From assembly GCA_002049455.2 (NCBI GenBank), contig KV918905.1, forward strand, positions 119,124-183,123: a stretch of 64,000 nt of DNA, in the 5' to 3' direction. Source of the stretch: Porphyra umbilicalis (taxonomy: Eukaryota; Rhodophyta; Bangiophyceae; Bangiales; Bangiaceae). Positions 22,744-33,215 of the stretch are shown here, piece by piece. The notes under the pieces were generated by a model. That model was given only the letters and a program-made list of their open reading frames with translations. It made no database searches and had not been told where the DNA came from. Every line of letters begins with the position of its first letter. Within the stretch, counting starts at the first letter, position 1. A program made the position numbers and the translations under genes.

Positions 22744-23580
22744 TCACGCGGCACGGCCGCAATGCGACCGCGTGATCCCGGATCTGCGCTGCAACATGCT
22801 TGGAGAGCACATCCAGAGTCAAGATCTTTGCCACAGACGGCGGCGTCGTGGCGCGGGCGCGGTTGCCAATCCGCCCCCCCTGACCAGGTGCCACTGCCTG
22901 CGCCTGCTCCATGGCACGCCACCGCCATGGGAGGCGCTCGCTGCAGGCACGCACACAAGCTGATTGGCGGCGTCGGGCCGGCTGTTGAGAATCCACGCGA
23001 GGCCGACGCGCCAAGCGGGGTTGCCGCCCCAGTGACGAGGCGGTGGCGGCCTGCGTCGACGCCCCAGTGATGAGATCGCCCGTGCCGACCCCCCACAGCC
23101 GCCCCTCAAGGGTGCACGCACGGCGCCAGCCGTCGTCGCCCGTAAAAACACCAGAGCGGCTCGCCATAAACCCCAAGGCAGTCCATCACATTACAAAGGC
23201 GGGTGTGCACCCCGCCGCCCAACCTATACAAGATCCCCCCCGTCGTTGCGCAAACACCCGCCCCCTCGCGGCACGCCGTCGACGCAGCGTTACCCTCAAA
23301 CCCATCGGCAGCAGCAGCCGTACAGCCGCACTGAGCGCTCGGACCAGTGGCAGACACGGCGCACGCCCGAGGCGCGGCGACGGCCGCGGCCGGGTATCTC
23401 CCACCCCGACGTGACGACGCGACGCACCGCAAACTGCCGGCGCGCTCGCTGCCAGCGCACGCGGCGGATGCGTGGGGTGGGGGGTGCTCCCCATGCCCGC
23501 CGCCGCCGCCGTCGGACCTCCTGCCCATAGCAACAACAACCCCCCCCCCCCTCCCCCCCAGTCCCCCTAGTGATGCGCGT

Positions 23581-23859
23581 TCACGCGGTAGCGCCCCCCC
23601 CCCCCCCCCCAACGACCCGGTCTTGGACGGGCCCCCCTTGGGCGGCGCCCACGACCATGGCCCCAAACTCCCCCGCGGCACGCATGACGCCCGCCACGGC
23701 GCCGCCGAGGGCACCAAACGTGTCGCCGACGGCGGGCGCGGCGCGGCCGGTGAGCGCCGCAAACACCCGAAAGGCGACGTAGAGGGCGAGGAGGATGGCC
23801 AGGCGGCCGAGGAGGGGGATTTCGCTCGACGTGGTCGCGGGCACGGGGTTGATGTACAT
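23581..23859 (-). CDS. Small single-pass membrane protein
   Basis: The ATG at 23859 has an ACC ATG context and opens MYINPVPATTSSEIPLLGRL. A hydrophobic helix, AILLALYVAFRVFAAL (about residues 20-36), follows, then a small Ala/Gly amphipathic stretch. About 92 residues precede the stop. The last ~10 residues cross a C-run (23587-23606), so the true end may be in another frame. No homologue is recognised. Confidence 0.5.
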   Translation of the reverse strand: MYINPVPATTSSEIPLLGRLAILLALYVAFRVFAALTGRAAPAVGDTFGALGGAVAGVMRAAGEFGAMVVGAAQGGPVQDRVVGGGGGGATA

Positions 23860-24220
23860 GGTCAAGCCGTGGGTGGGGGGGGGGGGGGTTGGGAGCAAGG
23901 GGGGGGCGGGGAGTGAGGGCGAGGGGGAGGGGGGGGTGGGGGGGGAGGGATGGAAAGAGGATGTTGTACAGGGCAACAGCGCAACAGCGGGAAGAGGGGA
24001 AACACGTCGGCGGGGAGGACGTGTGGGGAGCGTCGGCCGCGCGCTCTGCGTGCATGCTGTGCGCAGCAAGCGACGAAACGGCGGTGGGTGGGGGGTGCCA
24101 CGGTGGCAAAGCCGCGCGCCTCGGGCCGGGCCTTCGGCTGACGGTCAGTGTCGCGTCGATTCCAGCAGTTTGTACGTATGAGGCGTACTTACAAGGGCAC
24201 GGTGACAGCCACATCAAGTA

Positions 24221-24392
24221 TTGCTGTCTTCCCAATTTTGGCCGATGCAGTCGATGTCAAGAGGGGTGATCAACTGTGCGAAACAGTTTCTCAGCCATCC
24301 ATTCAGCCGGATAAAGTCGTTCGACCAATGGGCAGTTGACCGAGACCCTGTCTTGACTTCGACCACATCGGCCAAAATTGGGAAGACAGCAA
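24221..24392. mobile_element. MITE with TA duplication (172 bp)
   Basis: Inverted ends of about 45 bp begin TTGCTGTCTTCCCAATTTTG and end near GTCAAGA. TA flanks both sides (24219-24220 and 24393-24394). The terminal string resembles the MITE at 8077-8475 (shared TTGCTG, CCC/TCC and AATTTTG). It is a non-autonomous Tc1/mariner-type insertion. Confidence 0.85.
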
Positions 24393-24835
24393 TATGGCAG
24401 GACTCAAGTGGGACGCACATCTGTAAACGAGCTGTGCTAAGTGCCAAGTGCAAGCAGAAGCACCTCGAGCGTCGTGCGACGACGCGCATCGTCCCCGTCT
24501 GGCTGGCTACGACGCGACCCCGATCCGTCTCAGAGACAGACGACTGGCCCAGCGGCTGAGAGGGTGCCACTGATGAACGATGAAAAAGATGCGGGATACG
24601 CAGGCAGTTGGGCGCCGTGACGGTCGTCCCCGCGGGCGCCCACTTTTCGCAGAGACCGCTCCGCGCTGCAGGCAGCGCGCGCAGCGGTGCCGGCCACGCC
24701 ACTGCACGCGTGCGCAAGGGAAGGGAGAGAAAGTAGACACACGGTGAGGCGCAAAGGATTCGAAAGGAGAGGATACACAAAAAACAGAAAGAAAACAAGA
24801 GAAGGGGAGGAGAAGAGGGGATAGGAGCGGCACGC

Positions 24836-25384
24836 TCAGTTCTGCAATTCTGCTGTCATCCAGTCGAGCCCAATCCCTAAACTTGCGCCCGTCCGTCCGC
24901 AGCACGGAACGACCTTGAAGGAGCGCACGGGGAGGGAGCTCAGATCGAGCACCTCCTCGATTTCCGGCACCGACGCTGCGCCATTCACATCCTGCTTATT
25001 GGCAAACACCAGCAGCGGGTTGTCCGGGAGCACGAAGGACCTCCGGCCGCCGTCCCCAAAGAACTTCTTGAGCTCCTCCGCGGCCTTAGGGAAGCGGCTC
25101 CGGTCGGCACTGTCGACCACAAAAATGATCCCATTGGCCTCCCGGCTGTACTGCCGCCACAGCGGCCGCATCTTGTCCAGGCCGCCAATGTCCCACAGCT
25201 CAAACTCCAGCCCGTCGTACCGGATGACCTCGTGGTTGAAGCCGAGGGTGGGGATGGTCTCCAACCGCCTGCCAAGAACCATTTGGTAGAGGATGGTGGT
25301 GGCGCCGGAGCCGTCAAGGCCCAACAGCAGCAGGACGCGCGAGTTGGACGCCCGCCGCTCCCGGCTCGGCACACACCCGCCCAT
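24836..25384 (-). CDS. ARF-like small GTPase with altered P-loop and switch II
   Basis: 182 residues in a single exon, starting at the ATG at 25384. The MGG start offers Gly2 for N-myristoylation, as in ARF proteins at Golgi or endosomal membranes. Landmarks in order: GLDGSGATTIL (P-loop, 22-32), TLGFN (46-50), WDIGGLDKMRPLW (64-76), FVVDSADR (88-95) and NKQD (129-132). The invariant P-loop Lys is Ala28. The switch II Gln (DVGGQ in ARFs) is Leu69. The Lys change normally weakens nucleotide binding, and the Gln change blocks GTP hydrolysis. NKQD and the DSADR block are intact, and the frame is undamaged, so this is a conserved-looking variant rather than a pseudogene. The function is inferred to be a non-cycling ARF/ARL. 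Confidence 0.88.
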   Translation of the reverse strand: MGGCVPSRERRASNSRVLLLLGLDGSGATTILYQMVLGRRLETIPTLGFNHEVIRYDGLEFELWDIGGLDKMRPLWRQYSREANGIIFVVDSADRSRFPKAAEELKKFFGDGGRRSFVLPDNPLLVFANKQDVNGAASVPEIEEVLDLSSLPVRSFKVVPCCGRTGASLGIGLDWMTAELQN

Positions 25385-28300
25385 CGTGGACGCCGGGAGG
25401 AAAGAGTAGCGGGGGTGGGGACGGGGGAAGAGGGGAAGGAGCAAAGTGGTTTGGGCGGATACAAGATAGTCGCCGAGGCGTCGGCACTTCACCGACCGCC
25501 ACAAAAGCGGTGCGTTGCAGGGGAGGTGACCGTGCAGGTAACAGCAGCCGCGAGCGGCAGCGATGAAGGCAGGACCGCCAAGCGCGTGGTGCAGATGGCA
25601 GCAAAGCCGGCAACCAACGCAATTGCGTCTGGGTGACCGAGGCGGCACCCCCGGACCCTCAGCTCAGCAACCAGCCCCCCCGGTCAGCACGACACCACTG
25701 CACGAGGTCACAGCAATGGTCACCGGGAATGAGAGGAGTAAGCAGAGCACGTCGCCCGTCGCGCCACAACGCGCCGCCCCAACACGCTCAGCCCGCGTCC
25801 ACGGGCGATGACCACCACAGCCCCCGCAGGCGGCAGACCCGGGCGTGCCGACCCGCAACCGCCGCCCACAATGGGCCACGCAGCGCCCCCAAGACCCCGC
25901 CCACGCACGCGCCGACGGCGGCGGCGGCGGCGGTGGGAGGAGTTTGGAGCGACCACGACCTCCCCAGGGTGGGCGCGTGCAGACAGACACCGGCCGGTGG
26001 AAGCGGACGCGTACAGTCACCACCAACGCCCGCGGCGGGCGGGTCGTACACCACGCAGCTCGGCCCACCGGCACACGCTCCGCGGTTGGTGTCGAAAATC
26101 AGGGACGCCCACCACCAGCGGGCCGAGTGGCCGCCCCGCACCAACCTCCACCACCCGGCTCCACCACCACCACCCCCCCCCCCCCCCGAGCAGCACGCGG
26201 GGCGCACGCGTGCAAGCACCGGGGCGGGCGCGGTATCGGCGGCGTGTGCGGGGGGGGCGACGAGGTGGCGGTTGGTCGGGTGCGTGCGGGAGGCGGGGGA
26301 CCGTCGGAAGTCGCGGTCCGCGGTGGGGGGGCCGTCGCCACGGGCGCTGCTGCAGCGGCACGCTTGGGGGGGTGTGCCACGACGGCGGCACCGGTGGGAG
26401 TCGGGCGCGGCGTTGGGCGGGGCCAGCGGCGCGCGCCTCGCACACACCCCCCCCCCACGCGGTCGTTGTCGCCGCTCCGTCGGTCGCGGGACGCGGCCGC
26501 CGCCGCCGCCGCACGTGGCCTCGCCCCCACCGTGCCCCGTCAAAACCGGCGGGCGGGGGCCCAGGAATGGCGAATTGGCGCCGCCCACCCACGGGCCGGC
26601 AAGTGGGCGACGGGCTGGCACGAGCGCGAGTGTGCTGCTGGCTGAGCGGTTTTCAGCCAGTGGATTGGGCAACTGGGTGGGAAGGGTGCTGGGAGCGGGG
26701 TGGCAGCGGGGCCCGGCGAGGGGGAACAGAGGGGGGTGCGAGCTGAGCCGGCGGTGGGGGTGTGGCCCGTGTTCCACGAGCTTGTGCCACAAAGGGAAAC
26801 ACACCGTCGCACGATCCAATGGCAGCAAGACAATTGAATCCTAGGGACGAGATCCAATTGGAACAGAATGTGGCCCCCACCGAAGCGACGAGAATGACGA
26901 GGAGAATACGTCACGAGTGACGATTGGATAGATGGGAAGAGCAGTGGACAGGCACTGTCCTCTACCAATCTGCACGGAGCTCAGCTTTGCTCAACGTGGC
27001 TACACGTCAAGCACTCATCTGTTCGATGCTTCTTTCCTGTTGGTGCTTTTCCCCTTCGGAAGCGGCTCGATCTGGACAGGACGAGACAGCTGGCACGCAT
27101 CGGAACTCACCAAGAATATCCAGACCGAGATCCTTGTCCGTCCACTCCTCTTTGGCTCCCGGCCTGAGGCACACTAGTGCCCCATCGCTGATGTCCACAC
27201 ACCCGCAGACGCAAGAGTAGGGTCACGGTACGCTACGGCATCTGCCTTCGGCTGGTGTCACCCTCGACTTCCAGTGTCGGGCTGCAGCCGGCCAGAAAGC
27301 AGCACGGAGTGAGTCACTCGGGAGCGCCCACCCGATGCTGTATGATGCGTGGCCAGCCGCACGTATCGAGCGCGACTGATTGGATACTGTGTGGCTGCCA
27401 TGCGCTTGGCTGGCGGATGATGAGGCGGCGGTTGGGACGCTTGCACGAAGCAGTCCGCGTGGTGCAGGAAGACATCCAAGGAGCTTCCAGACAGTACAGC
27501 CATTCAGTATAGAGGTGAAGGCCGTTGCCACCACCATCTAAGCCAGCATCTCCATTCGCATGAACAACACGACGTGCCTTTTTCTGCTGGTGAAGAAAAC
27601 CGCACATCCAAGCGGCGCGAGTCGCGGAAGCCGGTTGACCTTGCCGCAACGCGTTGCTGCAACGGACAACAGCGGCGGCCACGGCCGGAGAGGGGACGCA
27701 CGCGACAGGGTGTGTGTCACGAGGCCAGACTGAGCCTCGCCCGGCAAGCCTTTTCCACCCCAGCGGGACGTCGACGCGACAAGATTGGGCGGGCACCTCC
27801 AAAATCCAGACTGGTGACACGAAGTCCAGCTATGGGCACCACCGCGACCGCGCCATCGATGCGGTCGCCGTTGCAAGAGCGACTGGCACAGAGTGCAACG
27901 TACCGGACTCCAAGTCCAGGCCGTGGCGCAATGTCGACCTGCCCAACAACTTCACACGCAGGGTTGTGCCCACAAGCAAGCACAACGGTGCCCGGCACGG
28001 TACGCCAAACGATCAGCACCGCCCAGGACTGGCAGCAGGATGGCACACTGCTGGCTCTTGCCGGTGCGCTATAAATATCACGCATAGGCAGTCCAGTGTC
28101 GCCCCAGCCTTGGACACGCACTCCTCTCCAACCAAAAACGGCACGCGGTGCGGCGCTGGAACATCGAGGCCGCCAACGCAGGGGCGCCACCGCGCCACCC
28201 CACCGCACTCGCCGACGTCATGCCGAGCGAGAAGCGGTTACGCCGCGCGAGGCCCGCGCCCACAGAAAAAAGGATTGTCCCTCGTGAGAGCACAAACGGC

Positions 28301-28636
28301 GGCGGCCGCCCGCACCTGCAGGCAACCCCCCCACCCCCACGGCCCCGTCAATGCCTACACACGTAGCGCCCCCACCGCGTCGGCGAGCCCTGCCGCACCC
28401 GCCGCACCCACCCCTGGTGGCTGCTTGGCGGCCGGCGCCGTCGCGGCGGGCGGGTGGCCCCCCTCGCCGCCGTCTGGTTCGTCACCGCCCCCTACCCCCC
28501 CTCCTCCCCCCCCTCGTCCTCAACCTTTCCCCCGCCCACGTCCCCCCCCACGTCCCCCTCCTCGCTGGCCGTCTCCTCCCCGTCGGGCGCGTCCCACCCC
28601 GCGCGGCGGAACCCCCCAATTTCCCCCCCATCGTCC
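25385..28636. other. Intergenic, low-complexity then mixed DNA
   Basis: 25700-26800 is very GC-rich, with poly-C runs and artefactual frames on both strands. 26900-28350 is of mixed composition. A TATAAATA at 28070-28077 has no evident gene. No RNA gene or domain was seen. Confidence 0.45.
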
Positions 28637-29245
28637 TCACTCGAGCTGCTGTCGCCCACAACGGTCCCCCAGCCCCCCCCCCCCCCCCTCCCCCCCCCCC
28701 CGCGCCGCCCGCGCCGCCTCCTTCTCCGCCTCCCGCGCGGCCACCTCCCGCTCACAGCCGTCAATGTACGCCGCCTGCGCGGCGACCACCCCCGCACTAT
28801 CCGCACACGCAGCATAGGCGGCGAGGAGGCCCGCGTTCAACGCAAAGAAGCTCGCGCCCCACCCAAAGTGGCCGAGCACCCCCCGCGCCTCGTCGGGCGC
28901 GCCGCCAATCCACAGCGCCGCCCCGAGCGCTTCCGCGCACGTGAGCTTGAGCGGCCGCCCGTAATTGACGGGGTTGGCCGCGAGGAGGAAGGGGAGCAGC
29001 CGCGGCACGCCGCCGCGGAGCACCCGCCAGTCGATTTCGTCGACGCGCGCCCACGAGCAGTCGACGACGCAGAGGCCCGACCGGCGGAGGAGCGGCGCGT
29101 CGGCGGGGGAGAGCGCCACCGACGCGGTCGGGGTGAGGAGGACGCCCCGACACGGTTGGGTGAGGCGGAGGACGCGGAGGGCGCCCGCGCGGGCGAGCCG
29201 CCGCCCGGAACACCGCCGCGGGTCGCACTGGTTAAAGTCCCACAT
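28637..29245 (-). CDS. TSR3: 18S rRNA aminocarboxypropyltransferase Tsr3
   Basis: Transfers the aminocarboxypropyl group of SAM to the hypermodified uridine of 18S rRNA during late small-subunit maturation. From the ATG at 29245 the frame opens MWDFNQCDPRRCSGRRLA. It continues with LSPADAPLLRRSGLCVVDCSWARVDE, split by family landmarks CSWAR and RLLPFLLAANPVNYGRP, then LTCAEALGAALWIGG and LGHFGWGASFFALN. These fit the RLI/DUF367 family closely, and the enzyme core is complete. The listed frame stops after 202 residues. An acidic Ser/Asp/Glu tail (SSSSEDD) typical of the family follows in another frame past the C-run at 28674-28700. Likewise an N-terminal MGRRQREQH stretch from 29383 is one base out of frame across the C-run at 29277-29290. 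The real protein is probably longer at both ends. Confidence 0.88.
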   Translation of the reverse strand: MWDFNQCDPRRCSGRRLARAGALRVLRLTQPCRGVLLTPTASVALSPADAPLLRRSGLCVVDCSWARVDEIDWRVLRGGVPRLLPFLLAANPVNYGRPLKLTCAEALGAALWIGGAPDEARGVLGHFGWGASFFALNAGLLAAYAACADSAGVVAAQAAYIDGCEREVAAREAEKEAARAARGGGEGGGGGLGDRCGRQQLE

Positions 29246-30960
29246 GGAGAGGGGGATGGGGGGGGTGTCGGGGGGGGGGTGGGGGGGGGGGGGGACGCTC
29301 CACGGGGGGGTCCACCGGCGGATCGGGGGGGTAGGCGCGGCGCGCCTGCGACGCCGCGTGCTGCTCGCGTTGGCGGCGGCCCATGGGGGCGACCGTGGTG
29401 GCGGCCGGATCAAACAGGGGGCGGAACCGAAAAGGCACGAGGTCGGCAGCGCCAAGTGGTAGTCGGGTTGGGGGCGGGGGAGTGCTGCTGCTGCAGATGG
29501 CCGCAAATGGTAGTCTGGTTGGCAGAAGTGCGGTGCTTGTAGCAGGCGACAGGGATGATCGAGGAGGCAACCGCCCCGCCACCGCCGCAGCCTCTGCGGA
29601 CTGCTGGCAACTTATGTAAGGGTTGTGCAACACGCCCGGGGCGTGCTAAATTGCACGCCTGAGGCGTGTAATTTCACGTGTTTTGGGCGTGTCACGCCCT
29701 GCACGCCCAGAATTTTAGGGGCGTGATTGGGGCGCGCTTGACAAAAGAAGTACATCAATTCAAATGCGCTCTTGGGGCGCCAGTCCACCAAATGTGGTTG
29801 GTGCAGTTCCGTGCCACCTTCGTTACTTTTTCAGGGCGCGGTGTCTTAGTGCTCCGTCGAGCGTCCACAAACAAGGTGCTCGACGCTATGAGGAGTGGGA
29901 ACCATTTTTCCGTCGTGCGCCCACAAACAAGGTGCTCGACGCCATGATGCGCGGGCGCCATCTGTGCGGGATGGCACAGCAACGGCCACCTGCTGTCATC
30001 AGCCAGGGAGGACGCAGAGGGGCTCCTTGACACGGGCGCCAACGAGGACGTTGAATGCGACGCATCACGCGCCGGCAACGACCAGGCCGACGGCAGTGAT
30101 GGAGGGGTGCCGGCGGCGAGCTACGCGCCTCCTGGTCGAGGAGGTCGCCCGATGCGCCATGGTTGGCGCCGGCGTCCCTGGACCGGACTTTGGTCGTCCC
30201 GGCGACGAGGACGCCCCCGCGGCCACGACCGAGAATGATCTGATGACCATCTGCTCTCGCTTTGTGCGCGGTGAGATGGGTGGGACAGCAGGCGGTGGGG
30301 CGGCCGGTGGGGGCCAGGCGAGCCGACGTCCCGTGATACTGCAAAGCGTCTTTGACGCAGAGTGGCAGCGGCCAAGAGAGTGTATCGCATGCAGCTGTTT
30401 CCTTCATGTTTTCTGGCATTTTTGTGGTCCTTTGAACCATCCAAATTGCAAGAATATAGGGTACTTTGAATCGCCTATCAAGTAAGTGCCAAAACATGGG
30501 GGCTACATTAGGGGCGTGAAGAGGGGCGTGCCAATGTTGGGGGCTTGCAGAAGGGCCTGATTCGGCGTGCATCGCCCACCCCGCCACCCAAAAAGGGGCG
30601 CGGTGATGCACAACCCTACGGGCAACGTCGTTGAGGGCTGCACGCTCCCAAGCCCCGCCTTTGAGTTGGAAAGTCGTCAAACAACCCAGTTTTGGTGCGA
30701 AAACCTGCGGCATGTGGCAAAAGCCAAACGGATGGTTCCGACAGTGACTCGTCCGCCCCCGCCTCGCCCTTGTTCCCCCCCGTTGGGTGCGCGCTCGAGG
30801 CCCTCGCACGACACGCGCCTCACGCACCGGGGCCGATCCGGGACCCGCATGGCCCTGCGGGTGGGGGCGGGAGGGTGCCGTCCCTACCCACCGTCGCCCC
30901 CGCCGCCCGCAACGCGCGGGCGGCGCGCCGGCCGCGGCGGAGTTAGGAAACGCGTCGTTT
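29246..30960. other. Repeat-bearing intergenic region
   Basis: 29631-29720 has three short palindromes of the CACGCC...GGCGTG kind. A 56-base-spaced direct repeat CCACAAACAAGGTGCTCGAC begins at 29865 and 29921. GGGCGTG motifs recur at 30509-30540. The ends may bound a small element, but no target duplication was resolved. No gene is supported. Confidence 0.5.
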
Positions 30961-31002
30961 AGCTTTCACATGACATTCGCGTGAACCACTGATGTGAAAG
31001 CT
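30961..31002 (+). repeat. Left inverted-end motif
   Basis: AGCTTTCACAT and ATGTGAAAGCT form 11-bp arms around a 20-base centre containing GCGTGAACC. The whole motif matches the reverse complement of 46658-46699. Confidence 0.75.
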
Positions 31003-31643
31003 AGGGGGGGGGGGGGGGGCGCGCGCGCGCTCCGCGCGCGCGGGGCGGGGGCCGGATGTGCCACGGGATTGGCGCAATCGTCTCCATGATTCTAGCGATT
31101 TATCCTCCAGGCCGACACCATCTGATGCAATCACCATTGATTGGGGCCTTCCAACCTGCGGGCCCGACCGACTGTATCTCATGCCTGCGGTGGCGGATCC
31201 TGTTACGGACCGATCTGTCGGCCTGGGATGACAGCGACCAGGCACGTGCCGCAGGTGGACCGTTGCTCTTCCGACTGGCTCGCTCGCCGTCGACGTCGCG
31301 CCCATCGTCATGGCGCCACCTCCGCCCGCCTCGCGCCCCCTCCCCTCCACTCGTCCCTCCTTCTTCCAGCGATGCGAGACCGCGCTGTCGTGCGTGCCGG
31401 TGTCGCTCACGTCACACCGCGCCGCTTGATTCTTTCGTCCCTGTTGTAGCTGGTACGTCCTGCCTCACGATCGCGCGCGCATTGAGGGGCACCCCACGGA
31501 ACGCGACGCACCCCCGGGTCTTGTACCGGCTGCTCACATTGGACCGTTGTTTTTCTCAGCGTGCTGACCCCCTTTTCATGTGCTACTTCCTGCCTTGCTT
31601 GTGTTGCGCCGTTGCTGGCGTGCTCTCATTTCTCTGACAGGCG

Positions 31644-33215
31644 ATGGAGGTTGGCGCTGGTGATTTGCCCGCTGAGGCGGACGAGGAGTATATGCAGTTC
31701 TTCCGGTCGCTGGGGATCGTCGACAACCAGAAGGTGGGCTTCCTCGCGCGGACGCTTGAGGCCTTCTACGACCTCGCCGTCAAGCTCGACCAGCACCTAG
31801 CCCCCACGGGCGCTGTTTTGCACGCCGCCATCAGCCGCATGTGCCAGGCTGACAACCCGATGGACGCCCCGCAGCACCGGTGGATTCGCGTCCAAGACCG
31901 GCTCGGACTGTTCTCGGACGGCGACGACTACAGCAGCCGCGTCATCAATATGGGGCTCGCCTATGCCTATCGCCACCAAGAGCTGGATGCGCTGTCCGAA
32001 GCAAATGCCCTGCGTTTGGAGCAGCTGCGCATTGCGGCTGCTCGCGCTGGAGGTGGCCAGCTTCGTCGCGGAGGCGACCGTGGTGCATCTCTCGCTGGCG
32101 ACGTGGAGGTGCCTGAGGGGGGCACGCTTGTCCGCAATGACGGCGCGGCGCCCCCAGGCGGTGGGGCCCGAGGAGAAGGCAACGCGGAAATCCACGGCAA
32201 CTCCCCAGCAGCAAGTGGTGGGGTGACGCCAGGTGATGATGGTGGTGACGGCAAGGTTCCCATGGACGACTTTCCACTGCCAGGCGGCTGGACAGTGCGT
32301 CGAGATCAACCACACAGTGCCTCTGGCGCCCTTGGCTCTGACGGGCTGCCCGGAAAGGGTGGCTTCGTCGTCGCTCAACGCGGGCAACCCCCAGCTGATG
32401 CAGCAGCACAAGATTGTCAAGCGGCGCCGCTGGTGGAGGTGGCCGGTGCCACCAAGGAGACGGACTGCACCAGCAAGCCCTTTGTCAAGCCCTCCGCCTC
32501 GGCGGTTGCTTGCGTCGCGTCGGTGCTCGACATGATCCTCACGCGCGACGATTGCAAGGAGGTGATGCGCAAATTGCACATCGACGCGCTGCTGTGCGTG
32601 GCCCGCCTGCACAGCGGCCAGACGGCCTTCGAGGTGTCGGGCGTGATCTCCGCGGACGACGAGGAAAAGGGATGGCCTGCTGTGCGCATCCTTCTCAAGC
32701 AGTGGTGGCCATCCTGGAACCTCCCGGCTGGCGCTCCTCCCGTTCTTCCAATCGCTGGGACGGCCGCACGTGTCACCAATGCCACTCGCCCTACGCAGTC
32801 GTCCAAGTGGGTCATCGGTGTCGACATGACTGACATCAACCCAGCCATCGGTCGCTGCCGGGTCAGAGCCCAGAGGTACTTCAAGTTGGGGGCGCTGCAG
32901 AGCTCGATTGACGTCGTACGCATGGCTCCCTCCCTCAAGCCACCGATGGGGACGACTATTGCCTCCATGCTGCTTGTCGGGACGTGGGACTCCTCCTACT
33001 GCTCTTTCCTGATGCAGTTGGCGGCTGCCGGTCGCGCGCCCGCACCACGAACGGCGCCTCTTGAGGCGGCCGCTTGCCACAAGTTTGAGACGGCCGGCCT
33101 GGCCGAGTCCGCTGCCAAGCTGCCGGCGGCTGCGGTTGAAAATGACGCTGCACCGGCTGAACCGGCGGTCATCGCGACTGTCGAGCTCTCCCAAACCGAG
33201 GTCTGGGCGCGTTGA
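31644..33215 (+). CDS. Orphan transposon-associated protein, copy B
   Basis: 523 residues from the ATG at 31644. A splice-acceptor-like TTTCTCTGACAG|GCG lies just before it, so a leader exon may exist. No known domain is recognised. The N-terminus (FFRSLGIVDN, KLDQHLAP, QDRLGLFSDGDDYS, LAYAYRH) and C-terminus (VKPSASAVACVASVLD, LLKQWWPSW, SSKWVIGVD) align by eye with the gene at 5728-7092. A Gly/Asp-rich middle is variable in both. The stop is TGA at 33213, after which the same frame runs open for 247 more codons. The gene converges on the PIF1-like helicase, which also accompanies the other copy. It is probably part of the mobile element's machinery. Confidence 0.7.
   Translation: MEVGAGDLPAEADEEYMQFFRSLGIVDNQKVGFLARTLEAFYDLAVKLDQHLAPTGAVLHAAISRMCQADNPMDAPQHRWIRVQDRLGLFSDGDDYSSRVINMGLAYAYRHQELDALSEANALRLEQLRIAAARAGGGQLRRGGDRGASLAGDVEVPEGGTLVRNDGAAPPGGGARGEGNAEIHGNSPAASGGVTPGDDGGDGKVPMDDFPLPGGWTVRRDQPHSASGALGSDGLPGKGGFVVAQRGQPPADAAAQDCQAAPLVEVAGATKETDCTSKPFVKPSASAVACVASVLDMILTRDDCKEVMRKLHIDALLCVARLHSGQTAFEVSGVISADDEEKGWPAVRILLKQWWPSWNLPAGAPPVLPIAGTAARVTNATRPTQSSKWVIGVDMTDINPAIGRCRVRAQRYFKLGALQSSIDVVRMAPSLKPPMGTTIASMLLVGTWDSSYCSFLMQLAAAGRAPAPRTAPLEAAACHKFETAGLAESAAKLPAAAVENDAAPAEPAVIATVELSQTEVWAR

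Noticed and set aside
28070-28077. TATAAATA box
   Set aside because: No gene with a credible start lies downstream on that strand, so it is probably chance in a slightly AT-rich patch.
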